Assembly (NCBI RefSeq): GCF_001717955.1
Contig: NZ_CP014168.1
Span: forward strand, 186,001-250,000
Direction: 5' to 3'
DNA: 64,000 bases
Origin: Sphingomonas panacis
GTDB taxonomy: Bacteria; Pseudomonadota; Alphaproteobacteria; Sphingomonadales; Sphingomonadaceae
Below, piece after piece: positions 25,501 through 33,634 of the stretch. The notes beneath the pieces are model-generated. The model was not told the DNA's origin, ran no database searches, and saw only the letters and a program-made list of their open reading frames with translations. Position 1 is the stretch's first letter; each line of letters begins with the position of its first letter. The translations under genes were made by a program, and so were the position numbers.

Positions 25501-26012
25501 CCAAGGCCGTCGAAACCGTCTGGCAGGGCAAGTTCATCACCGTCCGCAAACAGGGCACGTGGGAATATGTCGGCCGCGCGCGGGGCATCCAGGCGGCGGT
25601 GATCCTCGCGGTCGAGGCGGGCGAGGTGCTGCTGGTCGAGCAATATCGCGTGCCGCTCGGGCGCAATTGCATCGAGCTTCCCGCCGGCCTGGTCGGCGAC
25701 GAGACCGAGGGGGAGGCGGTCGCCACCTCCGCGGCGCGCGAGCTTGAGGAGGAAACCGGCTACCGCCCGGCGAAGATCGACGTGATCGGCGAGTTCTGCT
25801 CGTCGCCGGGGATGGTCTCGGAGAGTTTCACGCTGGTTCGCGCGACCGGGCTGACCAAGGTGAGCGACGGCGGCGGGGTGCCGGGCGAGAACATCACCGT
25901 CCACCGCGTCGCGCTGGCGACGCTGCCCGAGTTCATCGCCGCCAAGCGCGCCGAGGGGCTGGCGGTGGATGTGAAATTGCTGCTGTTGCTGGGCGCTTCG
26001 ATTCTGGGCTGA
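25497..26012 (+). CDS. NUDIX hydrolase, ADP-ribose pyrophosphatase type
   Basis: This 171-residue protein has the Nudix box GDETEGEAVATSAARELEEE followed by TGY at about residues 68-90 (G, E, REL-EE pattern intact). The upstream VEQYRVPLGRNCIELPAGLV segment is the signature of the ADP-ribose pyrophosphatase branch. It probably hydrolyses ADP-ribose or a related nucleotide sugar in the cytoplasm. It starts with GTG 25497 in GTGA, overlapping the previous stop by four bases, so it is the last gene of the lemA-TPM operon. Confidence 0.9.
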   Translation: MTKAVETVWQGKFITVRKQGTWEYVGRARGIQAAVILAVEAGEVLLVEQYRVPLGRNCIELPAGLVGDETEGEAVATSAARELEEETGYRPAKIDVIGEFCSSPGMVSESFTLVRATGLTKVSDGGGVPGENITVHRVALATLPEFIAAKRAEGLAVDVKLLLLLGASILG

Positions 26013-26021
26013 TCCGCCCTG

Positions 26022-26130
26022 CCCCGTTGGTGCTGAGCGTGGTCGAAGCCTGTCCTGAGCGGCTGGCTTGCCGGCGAGCCGAAGGGGGCGTGCCCGGAAC
26101 ACGTGCTTCGACAGGCTCAGCACGAACGGG
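26022..26130. repeat. intergenic palindrome, GAACGG family, copy 4
   Basis: Arms CCGTTGGTGCTGAGC and GCTCAGCACGAACGGG surround a longer than usual centre of about 75 bases. It lies between the convergent nudix and Rrf2 genes. Confidence 0.8.
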
Positions 26131-26160
26131 ACGTGGTGGCGCTCGGGACGAACGGCGTGC

Positions 26161-26592
26161 TTACGCCGCCGCCAGCACCTTCGTCGTCGTATCCGCAAGG
26201 CTGGTGCCGTCGAGGATGCGCGCGGTTTCGTCGCGGACGCGGAGCATCGCGTGGCGGATCGCGCAGGCCGCCTCGTCCTTGCAATCGGTGCAGGAGCGGT
26301 AGGCGGTTCGGCTAACGCAGGGCACCAAAGCGAGCGGCCCTTCGATCACACGGATGATCTCGCCGAGCGAGATCAGGTGCGTCGGGCGCGCGAGCAGATA
26401 GCCGCCCATCTTGCCGCGGTGGCTGTGCAGGAACCCGGCCTCGCGCAGATCCGCGAGGATCAGTTCGAGGAATTTGCGCGGCACGTTCGCCTCGGCCGCG
26501 ATGCGGTTCATCGGAATGGGCGGGCTGCCGGCGGGGGCTTCAGCAAGGAAGATCATCGCGCGGAGCGCGTATCGGGAACGCTGCGTCAACAT
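26161..26592 (-). CDS. Rrf2-family transcriptional regulator with Fe-S type cysteines
   Basis: This 143-residue protein begins MLTQRSRYALRAMIFLAEAP, followed by the Rrf2 winged helix (IPMNRIAAEANVPRKFLELI, then LHSHRGKMGGYLLARP). The C-terminal half holds Cys 92, 101, 104 and 110, positioned as cluster ligands in Fe-S Rrf2 proteins, with an additional CxxC spacing compared with IscR. It probably senses iron-sulfur status, redox or NO. No isc, suf or cys gene is adjacent, so the target is unknown. ATG 26592 is preferred to an upstream in-frame start. Confidence 0.88.
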   Translation of the reverse strand: MLTQRSRYALRAMIFLAEAPAGSPPIPMNRIAAEANVPRKFLELILADLREAGFLHSHRGKMGGYLLARPTHLISLGEIIRVIEGPLALVPCVSRTAYRSCTDCKDEAACAIRHAMLRVRDETARILDGTSLADTTTKVLAAA

Positions 26593-26639
26593 AGTATAGC
26601 CGCTATGGACCGATAATGTGGCGAGCGAAAGGCGCCCCT

Positions 26640-26667
26640 TTGCATTCATTTGCGCCCGCCCTATATA
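26640..26667 (+). promoter_or_regulatory. ssrA: candidate promoter of the tmRNA gene
   Basis: TTGCAT (26640-26645) and TATATA (26662-26667) are separated by 16 bases and lie just before the first structured segment of the tmRNA precursor. They match sigma-70 type boxes, in a region otherwise GC-rich. Confidence 0.5.
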
Positions 26668-26673
26668 GACCGC

Positions 26674-27018
26674 GTAGGCCGGTTCGTCCGGTGACTATGG
26701 CGATAAAGTGCGGCGTGAAATAGATGCAGCGGACCCGGGGGCAGTACCCGGCGACTCCACCACAGCCTGTCTTTCAGGCGGGCTTTGATGGGGTCGAACT
26801 AGGATCGACGTGTATTGAAAGGCGCTGTTTTTGCCCGGGCTGAGTAACCCGTTCAAGGCTCAAAACCACAAGTGCTAACGATAACGAAGCACTCGCGATT
26901 GCCGCGTAACTGAAAGCCTAACGGCTTAGGTTACGACGCATAAACGCGGTTCGGGCCGCACCGGGCAACAGAAGCGGACACCGGCGGTACGGGGAGCACC
27001 GAGCAACAGAAGCTCCCC
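26674..27018 (+). ncRNA. ssrA: transfer-messenger RNA, circularly permuted two-piece form
   Basis: The 3' tRNA half comes first: a T arm CCGGG-GGCAGTA-CCCGG, then CGACTCC-A and CCA ending at 26762. After a 27-base spacer the 5' half starts with GGGGTCG (26790-26796), which pairs with CGACTCC to complete the acceptor stem. The tag frame at 26874-26909 reads ANDNEALAIAA then TAA. The pseudoknot region follows, with two GCAACAGAAGC copies and a GGGGAGC/GCTCCCC stem ending at 27018. This is the alphaproteobacterial permuted tmRNA, which rescues stalled ribosomes and marks the product for proteolysis. The outer ends are estimates. Confidence 0.93.
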
Positions 27019-27057
27019 ACTTTCTTCTTGAGATGGCCGGATCGGTAGCGCCAAAAT

Positions 27058-27128
27058 CCGTTCGTGCTGAGCGAAGTCGAAGCACGTGCGTGATGCACGC
27101 GGCCTTCGACCTCGCTCAGGCCGAACGG
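27058..27128. repeat. intergenic palindrome, GAACGG family, copy 5
   Basis: Arms CCGTTCGTGCTGAGC and GCTCAGGCCGAACGG lie between the tmRNA and the hemerythrin gene, abutting the latter's stop codon. Confidence 0.8.
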
Positions 27129-27131
27129 AGG

Positions 27132-27617
27132 CTATTCGCGCTCGTCGCTGCTCGGCGGATTGGCCTTGGCTTCGGCGCTCTCCAGCGGTTTGCGCTCTTC
27201 GTAGATTTCCGCGAGCTTCGCTTCGGTTTCGTCTGAGAGTTCCTCGGCGGCGGCGGGGAACATCTCTTCTTCTTCCTCGGTGATGTGATGCTCGTAGCGG
27301 CGGCGCATGTGGAAGAATTTCTCGCTCCACGCGTCCGAACCGAAATCGAGATCGTGCATCTCGCCGAGCAGATCGTCGACTTCCTTGTGTTCGGAGACCG
27401 AGTGGCGCGCATCGTCGCGCAGTTCGGGATCGCCGAGCATCGTCGCGTAGAGCGATTCCTCCTCGGCGGCGGCATGGCCCTGCAGCTCGATGCGGAACGC
27501 TTCGAACAGCGACTGGCGCTCGCTGGACGCGCCGGTCAGGTCGGCGAGCTGCTTGAGCATGTCGCGCTGCTTGTCGTGATCGCGCTTGAGGTCTTTGTAG
27601 ATCTGCGCCGTCGCCAT
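27132..27617 (-). CDS. hemerythrin-domain protein
   Basis: This 161-residue protein has the hemerythrin His/Glu ligand pattern: KRDHDKQRDML near residue 14, LQGHAAAEEESLY near 47, SVSEHKEVDDLL near 75, and RRYEHHITEEEEEMF near 108, spaced along four helices. A charged C-terminal tail follows. Such proteins bind a diiron centre and store or sense oxygen or NO, or act in general stress responses. It stands alone, on the minus strand, between the tmRNA and a PAS protein. Confidence 0.93.
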   Translation of the reverse strand: MATAQIYKDLKRDHDKQRDMLKQLADLTGASSERQSLFEAFRIELQGHAAAEEESLYATMLGDPELRDDARHSVSEHKEVDDLLGEMHDLDFGSDAWSEKFFHMRRRYEHHITEEEEEMFPAAAEELSDETEAKLAEIYEERKPLESAEAKANPPSSDERE

Positions 27618-27686
27618 TGGGTTTCTCCTGCCGCTTCGGCACGATCAACCATCGGAACGACGAGACGGTTCAATCCGCGACGCGAT

Positions 27687-28106
27687 TCAGCAATAGCGGC
27701 CCTCAGCGACGGCCCGCGCGCCGCCCCACAACAGATGCTCCAGCGTCACGTCCTGCTTGCTGCCGCACAGGCGCACGGGCCTGCCGCGATCACATTCCAC
27801 CCGCGCGGTGATCCGAATCCAGCGATCGACCCCCACCGCCGACCAGATCAGCGCGTCGACCGAGAAGCCGGTCCTGTCGCGGATCGCGCGGGCGCGCAGC
27901 CGCTCCATCTCGGCCCGCGAATCGGGATCGTAGAGGTCCACCGCCATCTCGCGATCCACCGGCGAGCCGCGTGGCAGATCGAACAGGTCGTAGACGCCGT
28001 CGCTCCAGAGCAGCCGCTCGGTCGCGAGATCGCATTGCCACGCCCCGACCCGGGTCGCCGAAATCGGCATGGCCCGGCCTGAACACGATATCGGGACGTG
28101 GGACAT
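27687..28106 (-). CDS. single PAS-domain protein
   Basis: This 139-residue protein consists of little more than one PAS fold of the PAS_3 type: ATRVGAWQCDLATERLLWSD, then VYDLFDLPRGSP, YDPDSRAEMERLRARAI and the C-terminal IRITARVECDRGRPVRLCGS. There is no attached kinase or cyclase domain. It could be a standalone sensor or a partner of another signalling protein. ATG 28106 follows an AAGGAAAAGG ribosome site. It starts 74 bases beyond the smc stop on the opposite reading direction order, both being minus-strand genes. Confidence 0.75.
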   Translation of the reverse strand: MSHVPISCSGRAMPISATRVGAWQCDLATERLLWSDGVYDLFDLPRGSPVDREMAVDLYDPDSRAEMERLRARAIRDRTGFSVDALIWSAVGVDRWIRITARVECDRGRPVRLCGSKQDVTLEHLLWGGARAVAEGRYC

Positions 28107-28180
28107 GGCGCCTTTTCCTTTGATCGAGAACGACCGTCCCGCGCGCCGTAACACAGGACGGGTTAACTCTGCGTAATCCG

Positions 28181-31100
28181 CTATGCCGCGAGCAATCCCG
28201 CCGCGCCGCCGAGATCGACCGAGACCAGCCGGCTCACCCCCTGTTCGATCATCGTCACGCCGAACAGCCGGTGCATCCGGCTCATCGTCACGGCATTGTG
28301 CGTGACGATCAGGTAGCGCGTCAGCGTCTCGCGGCTCATCGCGTCGAGCAGATCGCAGAAGCGTTCGATATTGGCGTCGTCGAGCGGCGCATCGACCTCG
28401 TCGAGCACGCAGATCGGCGCGGGGTTGGTGAGGAACAGCCCGAAGATCAGCGCGACGGCGGTCAGCGCCTGCTCGCCGCCCGACAGCAAGGTGAGCGATT
28501 GCAGCTTCTTGCCCGGCGGCTGCGCCATGATTTCGAGCCCCGCTTCGAGCGGATCGTCCGAATCGACCAGTTCGAGATGCGCCTGCCCGCCGTTGAAGAG
28601 CGTCGTGAACAGCCGCCGGAAATGCGTATCGACCGCCTCGAACGCGGCGAGCAGCCGCTGGCGGCCCTCGCGGTTGAGCGTGCCGATCGAGCCGCGCAGC
28701 CGATTAACCGCGATACCCAGTTCCTCGCGCTCGGCGGCATTGCCCGCGCTTGACGCCTCCAGTTCGGCGAGTTCGGTTTCGGCGACGAGGTTGACCGGGC
28801 CGATCCGCTCGCGATCGACGTTCAGCTTATCGTGGTTCGCGGATTCCTCGGGCGGCGCGCGCACCGTGTCGCCGTCGAAGCCGACGCGTTCGGGGAGCAG
28901 CACCGACGGGCATTGGAAACGCTCGCCCGACAGGCGGTTCATCTCGACCCGGCGCGCTTCGTGGTTCTCGGCGCGCGCGGCGGCGCCGGCGCGGGCTTCG
29001 CGCGCCTCGGCGAGTGCCTCGGCTGCGGCGTTGGCGCGCGCCTCGGCTTCGCGCAAAGCGCTGTCGGCGGCGCGCTCGGCTTGCGCGGCGGTGTCGGCGG
29101 CGGCGCGGGCTTCGGCGTGCGCGGCCTCGCGCGCGGCGATCTCGGCGGCGAGGGCTGTGGGGCGATCGGCGAGCGTGGCGGCTTCGGTGGCGAGATCGAG
29201 CGCGCGCTTGTCCATTTCGGCGATCCGCTTGGCAGCCTCGCCCGCGCGCGCGCGCCAGCCCTTCGCCTCGGCGGTGCCGGCGGCGAGCCGTTCGCGCGCG
29301 TCACCGATCGCGCGGTCGAGCCCGGTGCGCTCGGCGCGAACCGTGGCGATGGCGGTGCGCTTGGCGTCGGCATCGGCGGAGAAGCCGGCGACACGCGCGC
29401 GGGTTTCACTGCCGTCGGGGAGCGCGGCGCGGGCGGCGGCGGTGCGATCGGCCTCGGCGCGCGATTCGGCATGTTCGCCGCGCACGCGCTCGGCGCGGGT
29501 GGCGAGATCGGCGCGCTGCGCTTCGAGGCGTTCGAGCGCGGTGGCGGCGCGGTCCTCGGCGCGGCCCGCTTCGCGCGCGGTCGCGTCCGATGAATCGAGC
29601 AGGCGGCGCGCGTCGGCGGCGGCGCGGCGCGCCTCGCCGATCGCAGCGTCGATTCGGCGCAGTTCGGCATCGGCGGTTTCGACCGCGCGGACCAGTTCGG
29701 GACGCAGATCCTCGATCGCGCGGAGGCGGTTGAGCCGTTCGAGCCGCTCGGCCGCCGCCGCGCCGCCGCTGCGCGCGACATAACCGTCCCAACGGCGCAG
29801 CGCGCCGCCGAGCGTGACGAGACGCTGGCCGACCGCGAGCGGGACGCCATCATCGGCTTGCGCGACGAAGATCTGCGCGAGGCGCCGTGCGAGCGCTTCG
29901 GGCGCGGCGACATGCGCGGCGAGCGGAGCGGTGCCGGGCGGCGTGGCGGGATCGCCGGGCTGAACCCCTGCCCCCGCCCAATGCCGCTCCGCCGCCGGAT
30001 CGAGCCCGGCTTCGAGATCGTCGCCGAGTGCTGCGGCGAGCGCGCGTTCGTAGCCGGGATCGGGGCGGACCCGGTCGAGCAGCCGGTCGCGGCCATCACG
30101 CCTGGTCGCCTTGGTGAGCGCCGCCGCCTCGCTGTCGAGCGCTGCCAGTTCGGCGTGCGCGGCGGAGCGCTGCGACTGGGCGTGGTCGCGCCCGCCGATC
30201 GCGGCGCGTTCGGCGGCGTCGGCGCCGGCGAGCGCGGCCCGGGCCGCCTCGGCATGGCGAAGCGCCTGCGCGCGTGCCTCCCCCGCCCGCGTGCGCTCGG
30301 CGAGCAGCGGCGCTGAGTCGGCGAGCGCGGCGGCTTCCGCCGTCACACGGGCGAGATCGCGCGCGGCGCGATCGAGCCGGGCACGCGCCGCCGACAAAGC
30401 GGCATCGGCGACGCGGACATCGGCGATCTCGCTCGCCTGTGCGGCGAGCGCCTGCGCGAGCGCGACCTCGGCATCGCGCCCGGCGCGTTCGGCCTCGGCG
30501 ACGGCGGTGTCGAGTTCGGGCAGCCGCGCGGTCGCCGCCGCGAGCCGCGCTTCGAGGGCCTTGGCCTCCCCGGCGAGCCGGGCGATCGCCTCGGCGGCGT
30601 CGCTGGCGAGCGCGCCTTCGCGGGCGCGGTCGGCGGCGAGGCGAGTCTTGCTGTCCTCAAGCTCCTTGATCCGGCGCAGCACGGCGGCGTGATCGGCACG
30701 AAGCCCGGCGAGCGCGTGGCCGGCCTCGGTTGCCGCGTCGCGCGCCGCCTGCGCGGTGGCACGGGCCTGCGCGACGGTGTCGGTCGCCTGCGTGCTGTAG
30801 GCGGCGGCGGCGCGCTGCGCCTCGGCGGCGACGGCAACGCGCGCTTCGCATGCGGTGGCCTCGGCCTTGGCGGCGTCCGATGCGGCCTGCGCCTCGCGCC
30901 AACGTGCGAAGATCGTCCGCGCCTCGGCGACGCGGATCTGGTCGGACAGCGCGCGGTAGCGTTCGGCCTGGCGCGCTTGCCGGCGCAACGCGGCGGCGCG
31001 CGCATCCTGATCGGAGATCAACTCGTCGAGCTTGGCGAGATTGGCTTCGGTCGCGCGCAGCCGCGCCTCGGCGTCGCGTCGCCTGACGTGAAGCCCGGCG

Positions 31101-31579
31101 ATGCCAGCGGCTTCCTCCAGCATGGCGCGGCGCTCGGCGGGCTTGGCGGCGATCACCGCGCTGATCCGGCCCTGGCTGACGAGCGCCGGCGAATGCGCGC
31201 CGGTGGCGGCATCGGCGAACAGCAGCGACACGTCCTTGGCGCGCACGTCGCGCCCGTCGATCCGATAGGCGGAGCCGGCGCCGCGCTCGATGCGGCGGAC
31301 GATCTCGGTCTCGGTCCCGTCGATCTCGGTGAGCATCGCGACTTCGGCGAAGTCGCGCGCCGGGCGGGTGGAGGTGCCCGCGAAGATCACGTCCTCCATG
31401 CCGGCGCCGCGCAGCGAGCGCGCCGACGTTTCGCCCATCGTCCAGCGCAGCGCTTCGAGCAGGTTCGATTTGCCGCAGCCGTTGGGGCCGACGATGCCGG
31501 TCAGGCCGGGTTCGATGCGCAGATCGGCTGGATCGACGAAGCTCTTGAAGCCCGACAATCGCAGCCGTTTGATCTGCAC
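28181..31579 (-). CDS. smc: chromosome segregation protein SMC
   Basis: This 1132-residue ATPase has an N-terminal Walker A GPNGCGKS (31-38) and Q-loop region. Two long Ala/Arg/Glu-rich coiled coils flank a hinge near residues 490-620. The C-terminal head has the ABC signature LSGGEQALTA near residue 1030 and Walker B CVLDEVDAPLDD. It forms a ring dimer with ScpA and ScpB that organises and separates chromosomes. Length is normal. Extreme Ala/Arg content produces long open frames on the other strand, all shadows. It is followed upstream by two DsbA-like genes, a usual sphingomonad order. Confidence 0.97.
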   Translation of the reverse strand: MQIKRLRLSGFKSFVDPADLRIEPGLTGIVGPNGCGKSNLLEALRWTMGETSARSLRGAGMEDVIFAGTSTRPARDFAEVAMLTEIDGTETEIVRRIERGAGSAYRIDGRDVRAKDVSLLFADAATGAHSPALVSQGRISAVIAAKPAERRAMLEEAAGIAGLHVRRRDAEARLRATEANLAKLDELISDQDARAAALRRQARQAERYRALSDQIRVAEARTIFARWREAQAASDAAKAEATACEARVAVAAEAQRAAAAYSTQATDTVAQARATAQAARDAATEAGHALAGLRADHAAVLRRIKELEDSKTRLAADRAREGALASDAAEAIARLAGEAKALEARLAAATARLPELDTAVAEAERAGRDAEVALAQALAAQASEIADVRVADAALSAARARLDRAARDLARVTAEAAALADSAPLLAERTRAGEARAQALRHAEAARAALAGADAAERAAIGGRDHAQSQRSAAHAELAALDSEAAALTKATRRDGRDRLLDRVRPDPGYERALAAALGDDLEAGLDPAAERHWAGAGVQPGDPATPPGTAPLAAHVAAPEALARRLAQIFVAQADDGVPLAVGQRLVTLGGALRRWDGYVARSGGAAAAERLERLNRLRAIEDLRPELVRAVETADAELRRIDAAIGEARRAAADARRLLDSSDATAREAGRAEDRAATALERLEAQRADLATRAERVRGEHAESRAEADRTAAARAALPDGSETRARVAGFSADADAKRTAIATVRAERTGLDRAIGDARERLAAGTAEAKGWRARAGEAAKRIAEMDKRALDLATEAATLADRPTALAAEIAAREAAHAEARAAADTAAQAERAADSALREAEARANAAAEALAEAREARAGAAARAENHEARRVEMNRLSGERFQCPSVLLPERVGFDGDTVRAPPEESANHDKLNVDRERIGPVNLVAETELAELEASSAGNAAEREELGIAVNRLRGSIGTLNREGRQRLLAAFEAVDTHFRRLFTTLFNGGQAHLELVDSDDPLEAGLEIMAQPPGKKLQSLTLLSGGEQALTAVALIFGLFLTNPAPICVLDEVDAPLDDANIERFCDLLDAMSRETLTRYLIVTHNAVTMSRMHRLFGVTMIEQGVSRLVSVDLGGAAGLLAA

Positions 31580-31603
31580 GCTTAAGCCCCCCGGCCCCGT
31601 GCG

Positions 31604-32350
31604 TTACAGCGCGCCAGCGGCCTTCAGCGCGGGTTCGAGTTGCTCATACGCCGCCGCATTGGGCACGACCTTGCCGTTGACGATGAAGGTCGGCGTGCCG
31701 GTGATGTTGTACTTCTGGTTGGCGGCGTCGGTCTGCTTGGCGATCGCCTCAAGCGCCTTGCTGTCGGCAAGGCATGCCTGCGCCTTGGCCTCGGGCACGC
31801 CGCGCTGCTTCACGAAATCGACATAGCCGTAGAATTTGGCGAGATAGGCGATGACCTGCGCGGGCGTCGCGGTGTTGAGCTTGGCCTGTTCGTCGGCGGG
31901 GATCTGGTCCTTGCGGTAGATCAGCGATTCCTGATTGGCGAACATCTGGTCGAGCATCGGGAAGAACTGCGCCGGCTCGACGCACTGGCCGAGCAGGATC
32001 GGGCCGAGATCGAGCTGGTTGTGAACCGGGTAATCGTGGAATTCGTAGGAGAGCTTGCCCGCCGCGATCGGCCCGGCCTTCAATTTGGGCAGGCCCTCGG
32101 CATCGAACACGCCGCAATGCGGGCAGGTGCGCGAGCCATATTCGATCAGCTTCACCGGCGCATCGGGGTTGCCCATGCGGTAGCCGCCGTCCTCGGTCTT
32201 GGCGATGGTATCGACCCAGCTCTGACCGGCCGGGGCGGGCTTGGCCGCGACCGGGGCAGACGCCGCGCCAGTGCCGCCGGCATCGGCGGCGGGCTTGCAG
32301 GCGGCGAGGGTGATCGCCGCGACGATCGCGACCGACAAACGCATGGACAT
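31604..32350 (-). CDS. DsbA-family thiol oxidoreductase, lipoprotein
   Basis: This 248-residue protein has a lipobox TLAAC near residue 18 and a Pro/Ala-rich linker. A DsbA-like domain follows with active-site CPHC (YGSRTCPHCGVFDAEGLPKL) and the cis-Pro segment ITGTPTFIVNGK. It is probably an envelope disulfide oxidase or isomerase. Of two ATGs six bases apart, 32350 is chosen because AGGAG lies eleven bases upstream. It is encoded 24 bases before smc and 29 bases after a second DsbA-like gene, so the three are probably one transcript. Confidence 0.9.
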   Translation of the reverse strand: MSMRLSVAIVAAITLAACKPAADAGGTGAASAPVAAKPAPAGQSWVDTIAKTEDGGYRMGNPDAPVKLIEYGSRTCPHCGVFDAEGLPKLKAGPIAAGKLSYEFHDYPVHNQLDLGPILLGQCVEPAQFFPMLDQMFANQESLIYRKDQIPADEQAKLNTATPAQVIAYLAKFYGYVDFVKQRGVPEAKAQACLADSKALEAIAKQTDAANQKYNITGTPTFIVNGKVVPNAAAYEQLEPALKAAGAL

Positions 32351-32379
32351 TTCTGTGTCAGCTCCTGGGAGAAAAAGGG

Positions 32380-33054
32380 TCAGTGGGCGCCGGCGGCACG
32401 CAACGCCGCTTCGAGATCGGGCCAGCTCTTGAACACATAAGGCTTGCCGTTGAGCACGAACGAGGGTGTGGACTGAATCGCCTTCCACGATGCGTCGCTC
32501 AGCGTCGCGATCGCGGCGATGCCGGCCTCGTCGGCGAAGCAGGCGTCGATCGCGGCGTCGCTCATGCCGCGCCCGCGCATCAGCGCGTCGAGCCCGGCGC
32601 CGGTGGCGATCTTCTTCAACTGCGCGCCGATCGGATAGCCCGCCAGCCGCGCGGCGTTGATCTGGTTATACTCGAACGCGCGCGGCAGCCATTCCTGCTG
32701 CTGCGCGAAGATCGCATCGGTCGCGCCCGAGAAGCCAGCCGGGGCGGCGCAGCGCGCGAGCTGCGCGGCGGCGAGATCGACACGATCCCGCACGGCGTTG
32801 CGCACTTCGATGCTGGTCGAGCCGGATTTCACGAACTTGCCCTTGAGCGTCGCCGATGACTCGACGCTGAACGCACCGCAATGCGGGCAGGTGTAGCTGA
32901 GATATTCGACCAGTCTGACCTTGGCCTTGGGGTTGCCGATCACATAGGCGCCGCTCGCGGTCTTGGTCGCCACCGTCGTCCAGTCCGGTGCGGCGAGCGC
33001 GGGAGACGCCGCCAGCCCGAGAATCACCAGCAGAACAGCCAGCCAACGCATCAT
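32380..33054 (-). CDS. DsbA-family periplasmic thiol oxidoreductase
   Basis: This 224-residue paralogue of the preceding protein has a signal peptide (WLAVLLVILGLAASPALA). The CPHC active site lies in YLSYTCPHCGAFSVESSATL and the C-terminal SFVLNGKPYVFKSW segment provides the cis-Pro loop. It shares the TWT..GNP-K-RLVEY arrangement with its neighbour, so the pair arose by duplication. It acts in the periplasm in disulfide bond formation. Its start overlaps the end of the DUF721 gene by four bases, so translation is coupled. Confidence 0.9.
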   Translation of the reverse strand: MMRWLAVLLVILGLAASPALAAPDWTTVATKTASGAYVIGNPKAKVRLVEYLSYTCPHCGAFSVESSATLKGKFVKSGSTSIEVRNAVRDRVDLAAAQLARCAAPAGFSGATDAIFAQQQEWLPRAFEYNQINAARLAGYPIGAQLKKIATGAGLDALMRGRGMSDAAIDACFADEAGIAAIATLSDASWKAIQSTPSFVLNGKPYVFKSWPDLEAALRAAGAH

Positions 33055-33581
33055 TCCTCACCCTTCCCTACCGCCGGCGCACCGCGCGTCGCGGCGACGC
33101 CCGCCGCCAAGGCTTCCAGCACCGCCTTCAATTCCGGGTCCGCGATCGTGCGCAGGCTCGCGCCGAGCTCGACCGGCACGGGCTTAAGCGACGGCGGCGC
33201 TGCGCGTGGGCGCGGCGCGGGCACGTCACCCTGCCGGATCAGCACGCGCGCGACCGCTTCGTAGCCGAAGAAGCGATTGACGCGCTCGACGATCTCGGGC
33301 GCGATATGCTGCATCATCGTCGCATGCGCGCCGCGCACGACGAGGTTGAGCGTGCCGCCAGTGCGCTCGCCCATCGGAAATTTGATCGATTCGGGCGCGG
33401 ACACGCCGGCATAGCGGCTGCCGACGATCTCGCCCCAGCGAGTCACCACCGCGCTTTGCACGAAGCCGAAACGCCGGAACGCCGTGCGCGTCGCATCGGG
33501 CAGCAGTTCGGACACCGCACGCGCGCCACCGCCGCGACGCGGCGCTGGTGCCGGCTCGGCGGGAGGGCGACGTTTGCTCAT
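33051..33581 (-). CDS. DUF721 / DciA-like protein
   Basis: This 176-residue protein contains the DUF721 core at about residues 20-110 (RRFGFVQSAVVTRWGEIVGS, ESIKFP, GGTLNLVVRGAHATMMQHIA, VERVNRFFGYEAVARVLIRQ), with basic Pro-rich ends. The family includes DciA, which loads or regulates the replicative helicase DnaB in bacteria without DnaC; this assignment is by family only. ATG 33581 (MSKRRPP) is chosen over an in-frame start four codons upstream. It is divergent from mutY. Confidence 0.85.
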   Translation of the reverse strand: MSKRRPPAEPAPAPRRGGGARAVSELLPDATRTAFRRFGFVQSAVVTRWGEIVGSRYAGVSAPESIKFPMGERTGGTLNLVVRGAHATMMQHIAPEIVERVNRFFGYEAVARVLIRQGDVPAPRPRAAPPSLKPVPVELGASLRTIADPELKAVLEALAAGVAATRGAPAVGKGEE

Positions 33582-33634
33582 CGCGCAGTCCATGCCATAG
33601 CCGGGGCGTGCGCGCCAAGCTTACATCCAACATC

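Noticed and set aside
26161..26592. IscR proper
   Set aside because: The four-cysteine spacing differs from IscR and no isc or suf genes are adjacent, so only the Rrf2 family is claimed.
28371..29783. Open frame of 470 codons on the plus strand, opposite smc
   Set aside because: It is Ser/Ala/Arg repeat-like sequence mirroring the smc coiled coil with no recognisable domain.
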